Shown here: piece after piece, positions 53,150 through 62,228 of the stretch
Position numbering within the stretch: the first letter of the stretch is position 1
Layout of the letters: every line of letters starts with the position of its first letter
DNA from: Pontibacillus sp. HMF3514
Lineage (GTDB): Bacteria; Bacillota; Bacilli; Bacillales; BH030062
Assembly: GCF_009858175.1 (NCBI RefSeq)
Contig: NZ_CP047393.1
Location: 3,844,001 to 3,908,000, forward strand
DNA: 64,000 nt
Direction: 5' to 3'
Notes under the pieces: generated by a model
Databases searched by the model: none
Told to the model about the DNA's origin: nothing
The model's input: the letters and a program-made list of their open reading frames with translations, nothing else
Program-made: the position numbers and the translations under genes

Positions 53150-53167
53150 GTTGTGTTTCCCCTTTCT

Positions 53168-53944
53168 TTATTGAGCTGTGTAACCGCCATCCAAAACGGC
53201 TGCCTGACCTGTAACGCCTTTTGCACTGTCACTTGAAAGAAATGCTGTATAATCCGCTATTTCTTTCACTTCTAATAAACGTTTTTGTGGAACTAACGGA
53301 TAGATGACATCTTCAAGCACTTTCTCTAAAGATACGTCACGGTTCTTCGCTAGATCTTCAAGTTGATTACGCACAAGAGGTGTATCTACATAACCAGGGC
53401 AGATTGCATTGACTGTAATGCCATGCTCCGCACCTTCAAGCGCAGATACTTTTGTAAGACCGATCACCCCGTGCTTTGAACTGTTATAAGCTGCTTTTCC
53501 TGCAAAACCAATCAGTCCATTAATCGATGCCATATTAATAATTCGGCCAAAGCCCTGCTTTTTCATAATTGGAAAGGCGTGCTTTGTAGCAATAAATGGT
53601 GCAGTCAGCATTATCTTTGTCATGAACTCAAATTTCTCAGTGGGAAAGTCTTCAATCGAAGAAACATGCTGTAACCCTGCATTATTAATAAGTACATCTA
53701 GACGACCAAACTGTTCGACTGTTTTATCGATGGCATTTTGAATATCTTCTTCTTTCGTTACATCACATTTTAAGCCAATGCAGTCATACCCCATGTTTTT
53801 CAGTCGATCTGCAACCTCTTGTACTTTGTCCTCTTGAATATCACTTAACGCAACTTTCGCGCCTTTCTCAGCAAACTCAACACCAATTTCATAACCAATC
53901 CCGCTCGCGGAACCGGTTATGAATACTACTTTGTTTTCAACCAT
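53168..53944 (-). CDS. 3-hydroxybutyrate dehydrogenase (SDR)
   Basis: 258 residues. Classical SDR with TGSASGIG cofactor loop, NNAG, catalytic S140, Y153 and K157 (AAYNSSKHG) and the family stretch AICPGYVDTPLVRNQ typical of D-3-hydroxybutyrate dehydrogenases. Converts 3-hydroxybutyrate to acetoacetate with NAD+. ATG 53944 was chosen because AGGGGG lies 8 nt upstream; ATG 53950 is too close to it. Confidence 0.92.
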   Translation of the reverse strand: MVENKVVFITGSASGIGYEIGVEFAEKGAKVALSDIQEDKVQEVADRLKNMGYDCIGLKCDVTKEEDIQNAIDKTVEQFGRLDVLINNAGLQHVSSIEDFPTEKFEFMTKIMLTAPFIATKHAFPIMKKQGFGRIINMASINGLIGFAGKAAYNSSKHGVIGLTKVSALEGAEHGITVNAICPGYVDTPLVRNQLEDLAKNRDVSLEKVLEDVIYPLVPQKRLLEVKEIADYTAFLSSDSAKGVTGQAAVLDGGYTAQ

Positions 53945-53963
53945 TCTCATGTCCCCCTAAACG

Positions 53964-54638
53964 TTAACGCTTTGTTTCGTAAAGATCCTCACACACCTTT
54001 AATTCTGCTCCGGTGCATTCTTTAATTTCATCAATCGTCCAACCTTCTCCAACTTCAACTAACTCAAGTCCGTCCTTGGTTACGTCAATCACAGCACGAT
54101 CCGTGATAATGCGATTAACAACACCCTTACCTGTTAACGGTAGCGTACATTCTTTAAGGATTTTTGGCTCTCCATATTTATTTACATGGTCCATAATGAT
54201 GACAACTTTTTTGGAACCATGAACAATATCCATAGCGCCTCCCATACCTTTAATCATCTTTCCCGGGATCATCCAGTTAGCTAGATTACCAGTCTCAGAT
54301 ACTTCCATCCCGCCTAAAATAGCTAGATCTAAGTGCTGTCCGCGAATCATGCCAAATGACTCAGCACTATCACAATAAGATGCTCCAATAGAAGCTGTTA
54401 CGGTTTCTTTACCAGCATTAATAAGGTCTGGATCAACTTCTTCTTCGTATGGAGAGCGTCCAATCCCTAGCAACCCATTCTCAGATTGAAGTACCACTTG
54501 CTTACCCGGCTGAATGTAGTTCGCTACCATCGTCGGCATTCCAATCCCTAGGTTTACATAGAAACCGCTTTCAATTTCTTGCTCAGCTCGTCTCGCAATC
54601 TTTTCGCGAACCGTTGCTTTATCTAAATTTACTGCCAT
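53964..54638 (-). CDS. scoB: Succinyl-CoA:3-ketoacid CoA-transferase, subunit B
   Basis: 224 residues. Catalytic Glu53 in [22 protein letters not shown] and [13 protein letters not shown] are class-I CoA-transferase beta features. Forms a complex with the ScoA product encoded just upstream. Activates acetoacetate with succinyl-CoA (or acetyl-CoA). Confidence 0.93.
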   Translation of the reverse strand: MAVNLDKATVREKIARRAEQEIESGFYVNLGIGMPTMVANYIQPGKQVVLQSENGLLGIGRSPYEEEVDPDLINAGKETVTASIGASYCDSAESFGMIRGQHLDLAILGGMEVSETGNLANWMIPGKMIKGMGGAMDIVHGSKKVVIIMDHVNKYGEPKILKECTLPLTGKGVVNRIITDRAVIDVTKDGLELVEVGEGWTIDEIKECTGAELKVCEDLYETKR

Positions 54639-54653
54639 ATTAATCTCCTCCTG

Positions 54654-55349
54654 TTAAGCTTGTTTCGCTAGTGTTAAGCGCTCAATACGTTTTTCTTGTT
54701 GACCTTCAATTAAGCTCTGCACATAGATACCTGGAGTATGGATTTGGTCCGGGTCTAAAGCGCCTGGTTCTACTAACTTTTCAACCTCTGCAATGGTCGT
54801 TGCACCTGCAGCTGCCATCATTGGGTTAAAGTTACGTGCTGTTTTGTTATAAATAAGGTTTCCGTGTTTGTCACCTTTAGCTGCTCTTACAAGGCTGTAG
54901 TCAGCTGTTAAGCCTGTTTGAAGAAGATATTCTTTCCCATCAAATGTTCGAACTTCTTTTCCTTCAGCGATTGGAGTACCAACGCCAGCTGGAGTATAAA
55001 AGGCAGGGATGCCAGCTCCACCCGCTCGAATACGTTCTGCTAATGTTCCTTGGGGTACGAGTTCTACTTCAAGCTCACCTTCTATCACCTGACGTTCAAA
55101 TTCTTTATTTTCACCTACATAAGATCCGATCATTTTATCAATCTGCTTGTTTTGGAGTAGTAACCCAAGACCCCAGTCATCTACGCCACAGTTATTTGAA
55201 ATCACCGTTAAATGTTTGGCGTTGGATTCAACTAATGCAAGAATTAAATTCTCCGGAATTCCTACAAGTCCGAATCCTCCCACCATAATTGTTGAATAAT
55301 CCTCTATATCTTTTACTGCTTCTTGAAATGATGTATAAATGTCTTTCAT
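54654..55349 (-). CDS. scoA: Succinyl-CoA:3-ketoacid CoA-transferase, subunit A
   Basis: 231 residues. [13 protein letters not shown] near the start and [21 protein letters not shown] are class-I alpha subunit features. First gene of the operon; a sigma-54 promoter lies 30 bp upstream of its start codon. Confidence 0.93.
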   Translation of the reverse strand: MKDIYTSFQEAVKDIEDYSTIMVGGFGLVGIPENLILALVESNAKHLTVISNNCGVDDWGLGLLLQNKQIDKMIGSYVGENKEFERQVIEGELEVELVPQGTLAERIRAGGAGIPAFYTPAGVGTPIAEGKEVRTFDGKEYLLQTGLTADYSLVRAAKGDKHGNLIYNKTARNFNPMMAAAGATTIAEVEKLVEPGALDPDQIHTPGIYVQSLIEGQQEKRIERLTLAKQA

Positions 55350-55378
55350 CCATCTTCCACTCCCTTCACCCTATACTC

Positions 55379-55396
55379 ATGCAAAAATCATGCCAA
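55379..55396 (-). promoter_or_regulatory. Sigma-54 (-24/-12) promoter of scoA operon
   Basis: Minus strand reads TTGGCATGATTTTTGCAT: GG and GC of the -24 and -12 elements are 12 nt apart, with TTGCA perfect. It is 30 nt upstream of the scoA ATG. Requires SigL and an activator. Confidence 0.9.
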
Positions 55397-55460
55397 CTTT
55401 CAATAATTAAGAAAACGCTTTCTTGTTGGTGTTTTTTAAGATTTTGATTAGACAAACTCA

Positions 55461-55476
55461 TTCCGAAATCCCGGAA
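55461..55476. promoter_or_regulatory. Palindromic upstream activator site 1
   Basis: TTCCG, 6 nt, CGGAA, perfect arms; about 65 bp upstream of the -24 element. Confidence 0.65.
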
Positions 55477-55526
55477 AAAGCTCAATCTTATTATCACCCC
55501 AGTATGTAAACCCTTACACAAAAGGG

Positions 55527-55562
55527 TGAAAAAGAACCATTCCAGAATATCGGAATGGTTCT
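55527..55562 (-). terminator. Terminator after sigma-54 activator gene
   Basis: Minus strand GAACCATTCC / GGAATGGTTC followed by TTTTT. Confidence 0.75.
55540..55555. promoter_or_regulatory. Palindromic upstream activator site 2, inside terminator stem
   Basis: TTCCA, 6 nt, CGGAA; one mismatch from sites 1 and 3. It coincides with the centre of the terminator of the activator gene. Confidence 0.5.
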
Positions 55563-55576
55563 CCGATTTTCCGGAA
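55561..55576. promoter_or_regulatory. Palindromic upstream activator site 3
   Basis: CTCCG, 6 nt, CGGAA; 21 bp (two helical turns) from site 2. Confidence 0.55.
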
Positions 55577-55579
55577 TGG

Positions 55580-56944
55580 CTATAGTCCATACTTTTTCAC
55601 TTTGTCATAAAGACTTGATTTCCCGATTCCTAATTGTTCAGCAGCCTTTGTTTTATCTCCATTTACCCTTTTAATGGCCCGTTCAATGGCTTGCTTTTCT
55701 GTACGCTCCATAATTTCTTTCAAACTATCATCTTCCTGCCCTAAATAAGGATTCGGTTGAATGTGATCAGGAAGGTCTTCAATACCAATGACCTCTGTAC
55801 TCGTCAAATGTACAGCAGATTCAATCACATTTTCTAACTCCCGAATATTACCAGGCCAGTGATACTGCTTCAGACTCTCATACACATCTTCATCAAAATC
55901 AATAACGCGTTTACCGATTCGTTCTGTCACTTTGTGAAGTAAAGATTTTGATAATAGACGAATATCTTCTCTGCGCTCACGAAGAGGAGGGATTCGAAAT
56001 TGGACAACATTAATTCGATAAAACAAATCCTCTCGAAAGTGTTGCGATAGAATCAACTCCTCTAATGGCTGGTGCGTTGATGCAATGATTCGGACATCCA
56101 CCTTTTGAGGTTTAACTGCTCCTACAGCTTCGACTTCCCCTTCTTGGAGAGCACGGAGAATTTTCACTTGAGCATTTAGTGGCATATCACCAATCTCATC
56201 TAAAAACAATGTGCCTCCATCTGCCAACTGGAACTTACCGGGCTTTCCGCCTTTTTTAGCACCTGTGAAAGCACCTTCCTGATAGCCGAAAAGCTCTGAT
56301 TCTAAAAGGTGTTCAGGAATTGCAGCACAGTTCACTTTTACAAAAGGCTTGGTACTACGTTCACTGAGGTGATGAATACTATGTGCAAATAATTCTTTCC
56401 CTGTGCCACTTTCACCTCTAAGAAGAATCGATACATCTCCCGGCGCAATTTTTTTCACTTTATCCTTTAACCGCTCTAATTCTTGTGATCTGCTTATTAT
56501 ATGATGAAGAGAGTAAGTAGCACCGTTTTGTTGATTGCGTTGGGATCGATAGGCTTTCAATTCTAGTAAGAGATCCCGAATGTGACTGTTCATCTTCAGC
56601 CATTCTTCAGTATCACGAAACAGCACCATCCCAAGTGCTCCTACGATCTCCCCTTCTGATCGGAGAGGTACGCGATTTGCAATCATATAACTGCCACGAA
56701 TATATTGAAGGTCTGCAATCTCTTCTTCTCCGGTTTGCGTGACAATGTGCATACGGGAGTTCTCAATAACGTCAGATACATGCTTTCCAATAACATTTGA
56801 TTTTTCAACGTTTAAAAATCTACAATAACTTTCATTCATATATGAAATGAACCCGACTTGATCTACGATAACAATGCAAAAGTTTCCACTCTCAAAAAAG
56901 GTGTCAAATAAGTCATGTCTGTGGTTTTCAATAATCTCTCGCAT
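55580..56944 (-). CDS. PAS-domain sigma-54-dependent activator of ketone-body operon
   Basis: 454 residues. N-terminal PAS domain (about 15-120), AAA+ domain (about 145-370) with Walker A GESGTGKE, GAFTGA sigma-54 contact loop and Walker B LFLDEIGD, C-terminal Fis-type HTH (about 412-454, KTKAAEQLGIGKSSLYDKV). No receiver domain, so it answers a small molecule or redox/metabolic signal via PAS. It is immediately upstream of, and co-directional with, the sigma-54 operon, making it the obvious activator. Confidence 0.93.
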   Translation of the reverse strand: MREIIENHRHDLFDTFFESGNFCIVIVDQVGFISYMNESYCRFLNVEKSNVIGKHVSDVIENSRMHIVTQTGEEEIADLQYIRGSYMIANRVPLRSEGEIVGALGMVLFRDTEEWLKMNSHIRDLLLELKAYRSQRNQQNGATYSLHHIISRSQELERLKDKVKKIAPGDVSILLRGESGTGKELFAHSIHHLSERSTKPFVKVNCAAIPEHLLESELFGYQEGAFTGAKKGGKPGKFQLADGGTLFLDEIGDMPLNAQVKILRALQEGEVEAVGAVKPQKVDVRIIASTHQPLEELILSQHFREDLFYRINVVQFRIPPLRERREDIRLLSKSLLHKVTERIGKRVIDFDEDVYESLKQYHWPGNIRELENVIESAVHLTSTEVIGIEDLPDHIQPNPYLGQEDDSLKEIMERTEKQAIERAIKRVNGDKTKAAEQLGIGKSSLYDKVKKYGL

Positions 56945-57011
56945 GAAGTCACGCTCCTATGGTAACGATTTCAACATTCTAAATTGAAGTCTATCATGAG
57001 AATAATAATTA

Positions 57012-57037
57012 AAAAAGCCCGCATATGCGGACTTTTT
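57012..57037 (-). terminator. Terminator after UspA gene
   Basis: AAAAAGCCCGCA / TGCGGACTTTTT with T-runs on both sides. Confidence 0.75.
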
Positions 57038-57079
57038 CTGTTTATTCATTTAATTTTTCTATCATTCTCTACCCGAAAA

Positions 57080-57514
57080 CTATTTAATAACAAGAACTGG
57101 ACATTTCGCATGTTGCACAACATTATTGCTGACACTACCAAGGAAAAGCTTTTTCACATTTCCCAGCCCACGACTTCCAACAATAATTAAATCCATGTCA
57201 TGTGATTCAGCATATTTGGTAATGCTTATTGCAGGGTTTTGTTCTGGCTCTCCAACGATTACATCTGTCGTGACAAAAACCCCATCATCTTCAATCTCTC
57301 TTTTAATCTTTGCCATATCTTCTTCATACTGTTTCTTCAGTTCATCACCAATTTGACGGGTCACGTTGGCATTTGTGACAGGTCCAGTTGGCTTCACCAC
57401 AGAAATCACATGAACGGCTGTTTCGGCTGATTCAAGAACTTGTCTTTCCGCTTCTTTCACAGCTTTTTTACTTAGATCACTACCGTCATAAGCTACGAGG
57501 ATCTTCTTTTTCAT
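57080..57514 (-). CDS. Universal stress protein (UspA family)
   Basis: 144 residues. ILVAYDGSDLSKKA at the start and the ATP-binding G-2x-G-9x-G(S/T) motif (GSRGLGNVKKLFLGS) near the end indicate the ATP-binding UspA subgroup. GGAGGG lies 7 nt before ATG 57514; the frame is open to 57583. Single gene with its own terminator. Confidence 0.92.
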   Translation of the reverse strand: MKKKILVAYDGSDLSKKAVKEAERQVLESAETAVHVISVVKPTGPVTNANVTRQIGDELKKQYEEDMAKIKREIEDDGVFVTTDVIVGEPEQNPAISITKYAESHDMDLIIVGSRGLGNVKKLFLGSVSNNVVQHAKCPVLVIK

Positions 57515-57717
57515 GAGGAGCCCTCCAATCTTTAATAGTGATATCTTTCTTAGTTCTATTTTATCATAGATTTTACTTATCATAGAGTATCGAAGTTGAA
57601 TAGATTATGACAATAACTTAGCAAAAATATATTTAATACTTTTGTAAGGGTTCGTTAAGCGATATGTAAGTCTTGTTGGTTAAACTGACTATTAATCAAT
57701 AAAAGGAGTTGAAATCT

Positions 57718-58055
57718 ATGAAAGATTAACGATAATTTTAGAACTAATGACGATGTTTACTCTCTCTGCATGTAGTTCTGGTGGTGATGAAGAAATGAAC
57801 GGTGAACAAGAAGATATGAACAGTGAAGAAAATATGGATGAAGACATGAATCAAGATGAATCCGATATGGATAACAAGGATGATATGAGTGAGGAACAAA
57901 ATATGGAGAAGGACAAAAACATGGATGACCAAGATTCTGAAATGAATGGTGATGGCTCTGACATGGAAAATAAAGATAAAATGGAAAACAAAGACGATAT
58001 GAATGATGACATGAACAATGACATGGAAGATGATGACTCAATGGATGAACAGTAA
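57718..58055 (+). pseudogene. Acidic Met/Asp/Asn-rich lipoprotein gene with early frameshift
   Basis: AAAGGAG then ATG 57718, but this frame stops after three codons (AAA GAT TAA). One base later, from 57723, the frame reads RLTIILELMTMFTLSACSSGG, a lipoprotein signal with lipobox LSAC, followed by about 85 low-complexity residues dominated by Asp, Glu, Met, Asn and Lys. Loss of one A from an A4 run (ATGAAAAGA) explains the break. An internal start at ATG 57741/57747 would lack a ribosome binding site and most of the signal. Either a recent mutation, phase variation or a sequencing error. Confidence 0.7.
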
Positions 58056-58132
58056 AGCTTTTCTTCCCCCCTGGTTTGTTCATGCTATGATGATAGAAAG
58101 AACACAAAAGGGGGGGTAGCATCAACATGGAG

Positions 58133-58710
58133 AAACAATCTATATCTCTCTTGAAGTAGAACGCCTTGGTCAGATGATTCAACAGTTGTTCGAGCTGTCT
58201 ATTTACGATTCAGGACAAATGGAGTTGAACATGGAATGTATCGCTATTGATCAATGGTTACTAGAGGTTATGGAGCATAAGCGATTTACTTTAGAAGAAC
58301 AAAGTCGAGAGGTTAACATTGACCTCCCTAAACGCATAAAGGACGTATTTATGGGTCGGGAAAAAATAAAACGTGTAATGATTAATTTACTAGATAATGC
58401 ACTCCGTCATTCTAAAGCTGATACGGATATCGATATTCGTATTACTTATGAAAAGCACACCGTATTGATTGAGTTGGAGGATCGTGGGGAAGGGATTTCA
58501 CAAGAACATCAAGCGCTCATTTTTGACCGAACATATCGGGTGGAAACTTCTCGCAACCCAAAATATGCCGGGTCAGGGCTCGGGTTAGCCATTGCCAAAC
58601 ATATCGTATAAGCACATAAAGGTAAAATTTCAGTTGAAAGTACCTTAGGTGTAGGTTCTACATTCTCGATAAGGCTACCAATTGATGAAGGGAGTGGTTC
58701 GATTGGATAA
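58133..58710 (+). pseudogene. Broken histidine kinase, C-terminal part
   Basis: The frame carries end-of-HisKA-like sequence (LEVERLGQMIQQLFELS; YDSGQMEL), N-box NLLDNALRHSKA, G1 EDRGEGIS and G2 GSGLGLAIAKHIV, then an in-frame TAA (58609-58611), after which the normal kinase ending continues (AHKGKISVESTLGVGSTFSI) to a TAA at 58708. Upstream no start or sensor domain exists. So it is truncated at the 5' end and has one nonsense codon. Its true stop overlaps the start of the oxidoreductase gene, as in an operon. Confidence 0.8.
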
Positions 58711-59932
58711 GAGTATCTTTTTTAAAAGACAAAAAAAGCTTATGCTCAAACTCAAGCAACTTCACCATTGGAATGCAATCCTGTTTACTGTTCTTGCGTT
58801 AACAGGATTGATTCTTGTCTCTTCCGAATTCCGCCAATGGCTGCCACAAGTTCGTATTTGGGTGAAAGATTGGCATATTTGGATTGGCTTTGTAAGTATT
58901 CTTCCTATCCTTTTTTACGGCCCTAAGTTGGCACGCCACTTACAAACATTACGTAAACAAAAAGCAAATCGACTAAATCTATTTTTTGTTCTATTCGTTC
59001 TTATCGCTCTTATAATTTCCGGATTACTACTCACCTACCATCGCAGCTTTAGTCCTAGAGTCAGTTCAGCTGCTCTTATTGTTCATGATGTAATGACATG
59101 GATTGGAGTTCCTTACCTGATCTATCACAGCATAACTCGTAGCCAGTGGTTTAAAGCTACAGAAAAACGTCGTCGCCAAAAACTTCAGGAAGAACGCCCT
59201 GTTATCGAAAAATGGAATCCAATCATGAACCGACGTACATTTTTACGAAGAGGAACAGGAGCAGCCGTTACGGTGGTTTTCACCCCTTTTATTTACCAAT
59301 GGGCAAAACCATACTTTAGCACACCAACAGCATCTCAAACACCTTCACCATTACCAATGACCGAGCTATTTACACCAATGCCAAAACCATCACCTCATTC
59401 TAACCCTCCTATTGGCGGAGGACGAAGTGGTACATTTCGCTATTATTCAGTCACCTCTATGCCTGAAGTGAATGACGAAAATTTCTCATTTAAAATTGAT
59501 GGTTTCGTTCATAATCCTCAATCATGGAATTGGAAAGAGTTTGTGGATCTTAACCGTAATGTGCAAGTATCAGACTTTCATTGTGTAACGGGATGGAGTG
59601 TCTACGATGTAACTTGGGAAGGTATTAAGTTAAAAGACATACTAGATCAGGCAGGGATTAACAGCGATGCAAGGTATGTGAAGTTCTATTCTCAGGATGG
59701 TGTGTACACAGATACCTTAACCATTGAACAAGCGATGGGGGAAGATATCATGGTGGCCATGCTCATGGATGGACAGCTTATTGAGAACCGTAATGGTGGT
59801 CCAGTCAGGCTTATTGTTCCAAAAATGTATGCCTATAAATCAGTTAAATGGTTAAACCGAATTGAATTGATTGATCATGAGCATACCGGTTATTGGGAGC
59901 AAAGAGGCTATGATAAGGATGCTTGGGTTTAG
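58703..59932 (+). CDS. Cytochrome b561-like / sulfite-oxidase-type molybdopterin oxidoreductase fusion
   Basis: 409 residues from TTG 58703 (AAGGGAGTGG about 6 nt upstream). The N-terminal part (about 15-150) has four helices with haem-type His residues (LHHWN, DWHIWIG, VHDVMTW, YHSITRS). An internal twin-arginine-like stretch NRRTFLRRGTGAAV follows (about 178-191), then a Pro/Ser/Thr linker and a molybdopterin domain (about 240-405) with the Mo-ligand Cys in SDFHCVTGWSV. In E. coli the haem protein MsrQ and the Mo enzyme MsrP are separate. This fusion would pass quinone electrons to an external Mo centre; substrate perhaps methionine sulfoxide or sulfite-like oxides (inference). Confidence 0.85.
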   Translation: MDKSIFFKRQKKLMLKLKQLHHWNAILFTVLALTGLILVSSEFRQWLPQVRIWVKDWHIWIGFVSILPILFYGPKLARHLQTLRKQKANRLNLFFVLFVLIALIISGLLLTYHRSFSPRVSSAALIVHDVMTWIGVPYLIYHSITRSQWFKATEKRRRQKLQEERPVIEKWNPIMNRRTFLRRGTGAAVTVVFTPFIYQWAKPYFSTPTASQTPSPLPMTELFTPMPKPSPHSNPPIGGGRSGTFRYYSVTSMPEVNDENFSFKIDGFVHNPQSWNWKEFVDLNRNVQVSDFHCVTGWSVYDVTWEGIKLKDILDQAGINSDARYVKFYSQDGVYTDTLTIEQAMGEDIMVAMLMDGQLIENRNGGPVRLIVPKMYAYKSVKWLNRIELIDHEHTGYWEQRGYDKDAWV

Positions 59933-60014
59933 GGACTATGACCATTTATTTTCACCACTTAGATATTTACGAATACTTTAATAAGAGTTGATATCAAAGA
60001 TTGGGAGTGGTGAA

Positions 60015-60812
60015 ATGCCTATCGTTGATAGTACGCACCTAATTTACACAGTGGAATCGGGGGACACACTCTATTCCATTGCTAATAGATCAGGGAGCAA
60101 CGTACAGGATATCGTACAATCAAATGCGATCTATGCTCCTATCACAGATCCAGGGCTCATATTTCCTGGTCAGGTCTTAATTTTGACAACCCCCGGAAAA
60201 AACCAAGTCCAACAAATTGTAAGCCAAGGAGACAGACTTTATCAATATGCACAAAGATATAATACAAGTGTCGATTTGCTACAAGGAATAAACCCCCAAG
60301 TTGAAGACCCGAATATGATTTATCCTTCTCAGCAACTATTAGTTCCCGCATTTATTTACGAAGTGGAACAAGGAGATACACTTTATAAAATTGCACATAG
60401 GTTTGGTCTACCTCTTAGTACCTTAATGGAAGCGAATCGTGATCGTCCTGGTCTTTCTCCAGACGTGATTTATCCTGGTTATCGCTTAATTGTTCCATTA
60501 CCGTCATCGGTTAACATCGTTGTATTTCGCCCCTTCCCTGGAACTTCCATTCAGGCAGGCCAACAACTCAAGGGATATGCACGTGCTTTTGAAGGAACAA
60601 TTCTTTACCGAATTGTAGATGATGCAGATCAAGTGGTGAAAAATGAAGCTCCTATACAGACTTCAGCAGGGGCACCTTCATATGGCTCTTTTTCCATTGC
60701 TATTGAATTTGATGATTCTCCTACTACACAAACGGGAGAGTTGTGGGTTTACACGAGAAGCGCCAAAGATGGAAATATTCAAGACTTAGTACAGCTTCCT
60801 GTATTCTTCTAA
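60015..60812 (+). CDS. LysM-Gmad2 protein
   Basis: 265 residues. Three LysM repeats (about 9-56, 60-105, 110-157: YTVESGDTLYSIA, QIVSQGDRLYQYA, YEVEQGDTLYKIA) and a C-terminal Gmad2-type immunoglobulin-like domain (about 165-263, IVVFRPFPGTSIQAGQ). No signal peptide. LysM binds peptidoglycan and is common in spore coat/cortex proteins; Gmad2 is linked to spore germination and sporulation proteins. GGGAGTGGTGA precedes ATG 60015. Confidence 0.88.
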   Translation: MPIVDSTHLIYTVESGDTLYSIANRSGSNVQDIVQSNAIYAPITDPGLIFPGQVLILTTPGKNQVQQIVSQGDRLYQYAQRYNTSVDLLQGINPQVEDPNMIYPSQQLLVPAFIYEVEQGDTLYKIAHRFGLPLSTLMEANRDRPGLSPDVIYPGYRLIVPLPSSVNIVVFRPFPGTSIQAGQQLKGYARAFEGTILYRIVDDADQVVKNEAPIQTSAGAPSYGSFSIAIEFDDSPTTQTGELWVYTRSAKDGNIQDLVQLPVFF

Positions 60813-60901
60813 AAGTCCCTCTAAACAGGGGTTTTTCAGATGGTCAAGGATGTAGAAGCGATTCTAAAAGGTACATTCGAGTAAATCTATTCTCATATAT
60901 T

Positions 60902-60936
60902 TAGGCACCTTCTTTTTTTAAGGTGCCTAGTTTTTC
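60902..60936 (+). terminator. Terminator after LysM-Gmad2 gene
   Basis: TAGGCACCTT / AAGGTGCCTA followed by GTTTTT. A weaker stem (CCCT/AGGG plus TTTTT) lies right after the stop at 60815-60838. Confidence 0.8.
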
Positions 60937-60942
60937 TTTATT

Positions 60943-62022
60943 TTAAGCATATCCTACAAGTTCCATAAACCCTTTCCCTTGTATCTCTTTATGAACTTCA
61001 TTTGAAGTAATCTCTGCCCCTGAAACATCACAAACCCCTTCCCAAATTGCCTGAAGTGGTCCAATAATAGGCATTTCCTGTTTAGGAAAGAGTGCCATCA
61101 CATGTAGGTCCATTGAAAACTCAGGTATATTGATCTTCCACTCTATCGGATAGCGAGCATTTGTTTGGAAGCTTCTCCAAAAGTTTATTTCTATAAAAGA
61201 AATGTTCCTTGTGAAACGTACAGAACCATCCTTTTCTATTAGGTTAGCCATAGGAGAAAAGGTTTCTTTCCCGGATCGCATTTGATTTAAAAGGAGTTCT
61301 CGACCATCATCCAATTGAAGACCAAACCAGTCCCAACCATTACCTTTTAATAATCCATAGTCGCGCCCCCATTGATGGTCAAACCAACCTACACCTTCCA
61401 CATTTTCTATTCCTCTATCCGTTTGAAATTGTCCTTCGACACGGTTCCTAGTAAAAGAATAGTAATATAAATCATCTGGTTTCCCATCTCCCCCAATTAA
61501 AGAGATAGGTTTTAAAGGAGTAAATTGTAAATCAATCTGTAAGTCCTTTTCTGTTATATGCATCTTAAAACTGTCTTCCTTTTCCCCCATAAACGTTAAT
61601 TCATTATCCCCATAAATCAATTTAGTAGGATTCTGTTGTATGGAAGCTTTTTCAATTTTAGAATGTGGGGCTGGAATCCGACCTAGCAGGAGACTTTTAT
61701 ACAGTTTCCACATTCGAACATCTTTAGGGTTTAATAATAAATAAAACGGTAGATACATAGCAGTCATATTATTCTTTAGCTTTGTATCTATTACTGAAAA
61801 GTTCTGCTTTGTTTTCTTGTTCAAATCAATTATTGTAAAGATTAGATAGTGCCCTTTACTACACCCCGTTTCTCCTACTCGAAAAAAAGAAGTCATCACA
61901 GCATACTGGCCTCCCTGATCTCCAGTAAGAAAGGCATAATTATACCACCACTCAATATTTGATTTTCGATGAGGTTTTGTATCTTTTGGAAGTGATATCT
62001 CCTCTGAAAAGTTTTCATTCAT
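60943..62022 (-). CDS. CrtC/AttH lipocalin-like protein
   Basis: 359 residues, soluble. N-terminal EWWYNYAFLTG and C-terminal GVGWFDHQWG plus WDWFGLQLDDGRELLL match the two-lipocalin CrtC (carotenoid 1,2-hydratase) / AttH family. Start at ATG 62022 has AAGGTGTG about 9 nt upstream; the frame is open to 62145. Members hydrate carotenoids or bind lipids; no other carotenoid gene is in the window, so the substrate is open. Confidence 0.8.
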   Translation of the reverse strand: MNENFSEEISLPKDTKPHRKSNIEWWYNYAFLTGDQGGQYAVMTSFFRVGETGCSKGHYLIFTIIDLNKKTKQNFSVIDTKLKNNMTAMYLPFYLLLNPKDVRMWKLYKSLLLGRIPAPHSKIEKASIQQNPTKLIYGDNELTFMGEKEDSFKMHITEKDLQIDLQFTPLKPISLIGGDGKPDDLYYYSFTRNRVEGQFQTDRGIENVEGVGWFDHQWGRDYGLLKGNGWDWFGLQLDDGRELLLNQMRSGKETFSPMANLIEKDGSVRFTRNISFIEINFWRSFQTNARYPIEWKINIPEFSMDLHVMALFPKQEMPIIGPLQAIWEGVCDVSGAEITSNEVHKEIQGKGFMELVGYA

Positions 62023-62185
62023 TTTTTGAACACACCTTACAGTTTTATAACAAGGTATGCATATACAATTCAAAATGGGAATGAATGGAGTGAAGATAAG
62101 CCATAATACTTCGCTATCCACTCCCCCAATGCCAAATTTCCGCACAAGTCTTCTATTATACGTCCAATCCTCTCTTCATTGAGAA

Positions 62186-62195
62186 GCATAAGATA
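62186..62195 (+). promoter_or_regulatory. Possible sigma-K type -10 element before collagen-like gene
   Basis: GCATAAGATA fits the sigma-K -10 consensus GCATANNNTA. The -35 (AC) is not clear. It lies 34 bp upstream of the start codon and would fit late mother-cell expression of a spore-surface protein. Confidence 0.4.
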
Positions 62196-62228
62196 TCGTG
62201 TTCTCAAAAAATGAAAGGGAGTGATGTA

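Noticed and set aside
55527-55562. Stem-loop taken only as an enhancer site
   Set aside because: It ends with TTTTT right after the activator gene, so it is foremost a terminator; the enhancer reading is kept only as an overlapping possibility.
57757-58182. Minus-strand His/Tyr/Pro-rich frame of 141 codons
   Set aside because: Antisense of the Asp/Met/Asn codons of the acidic lipoprotein; no start signals.
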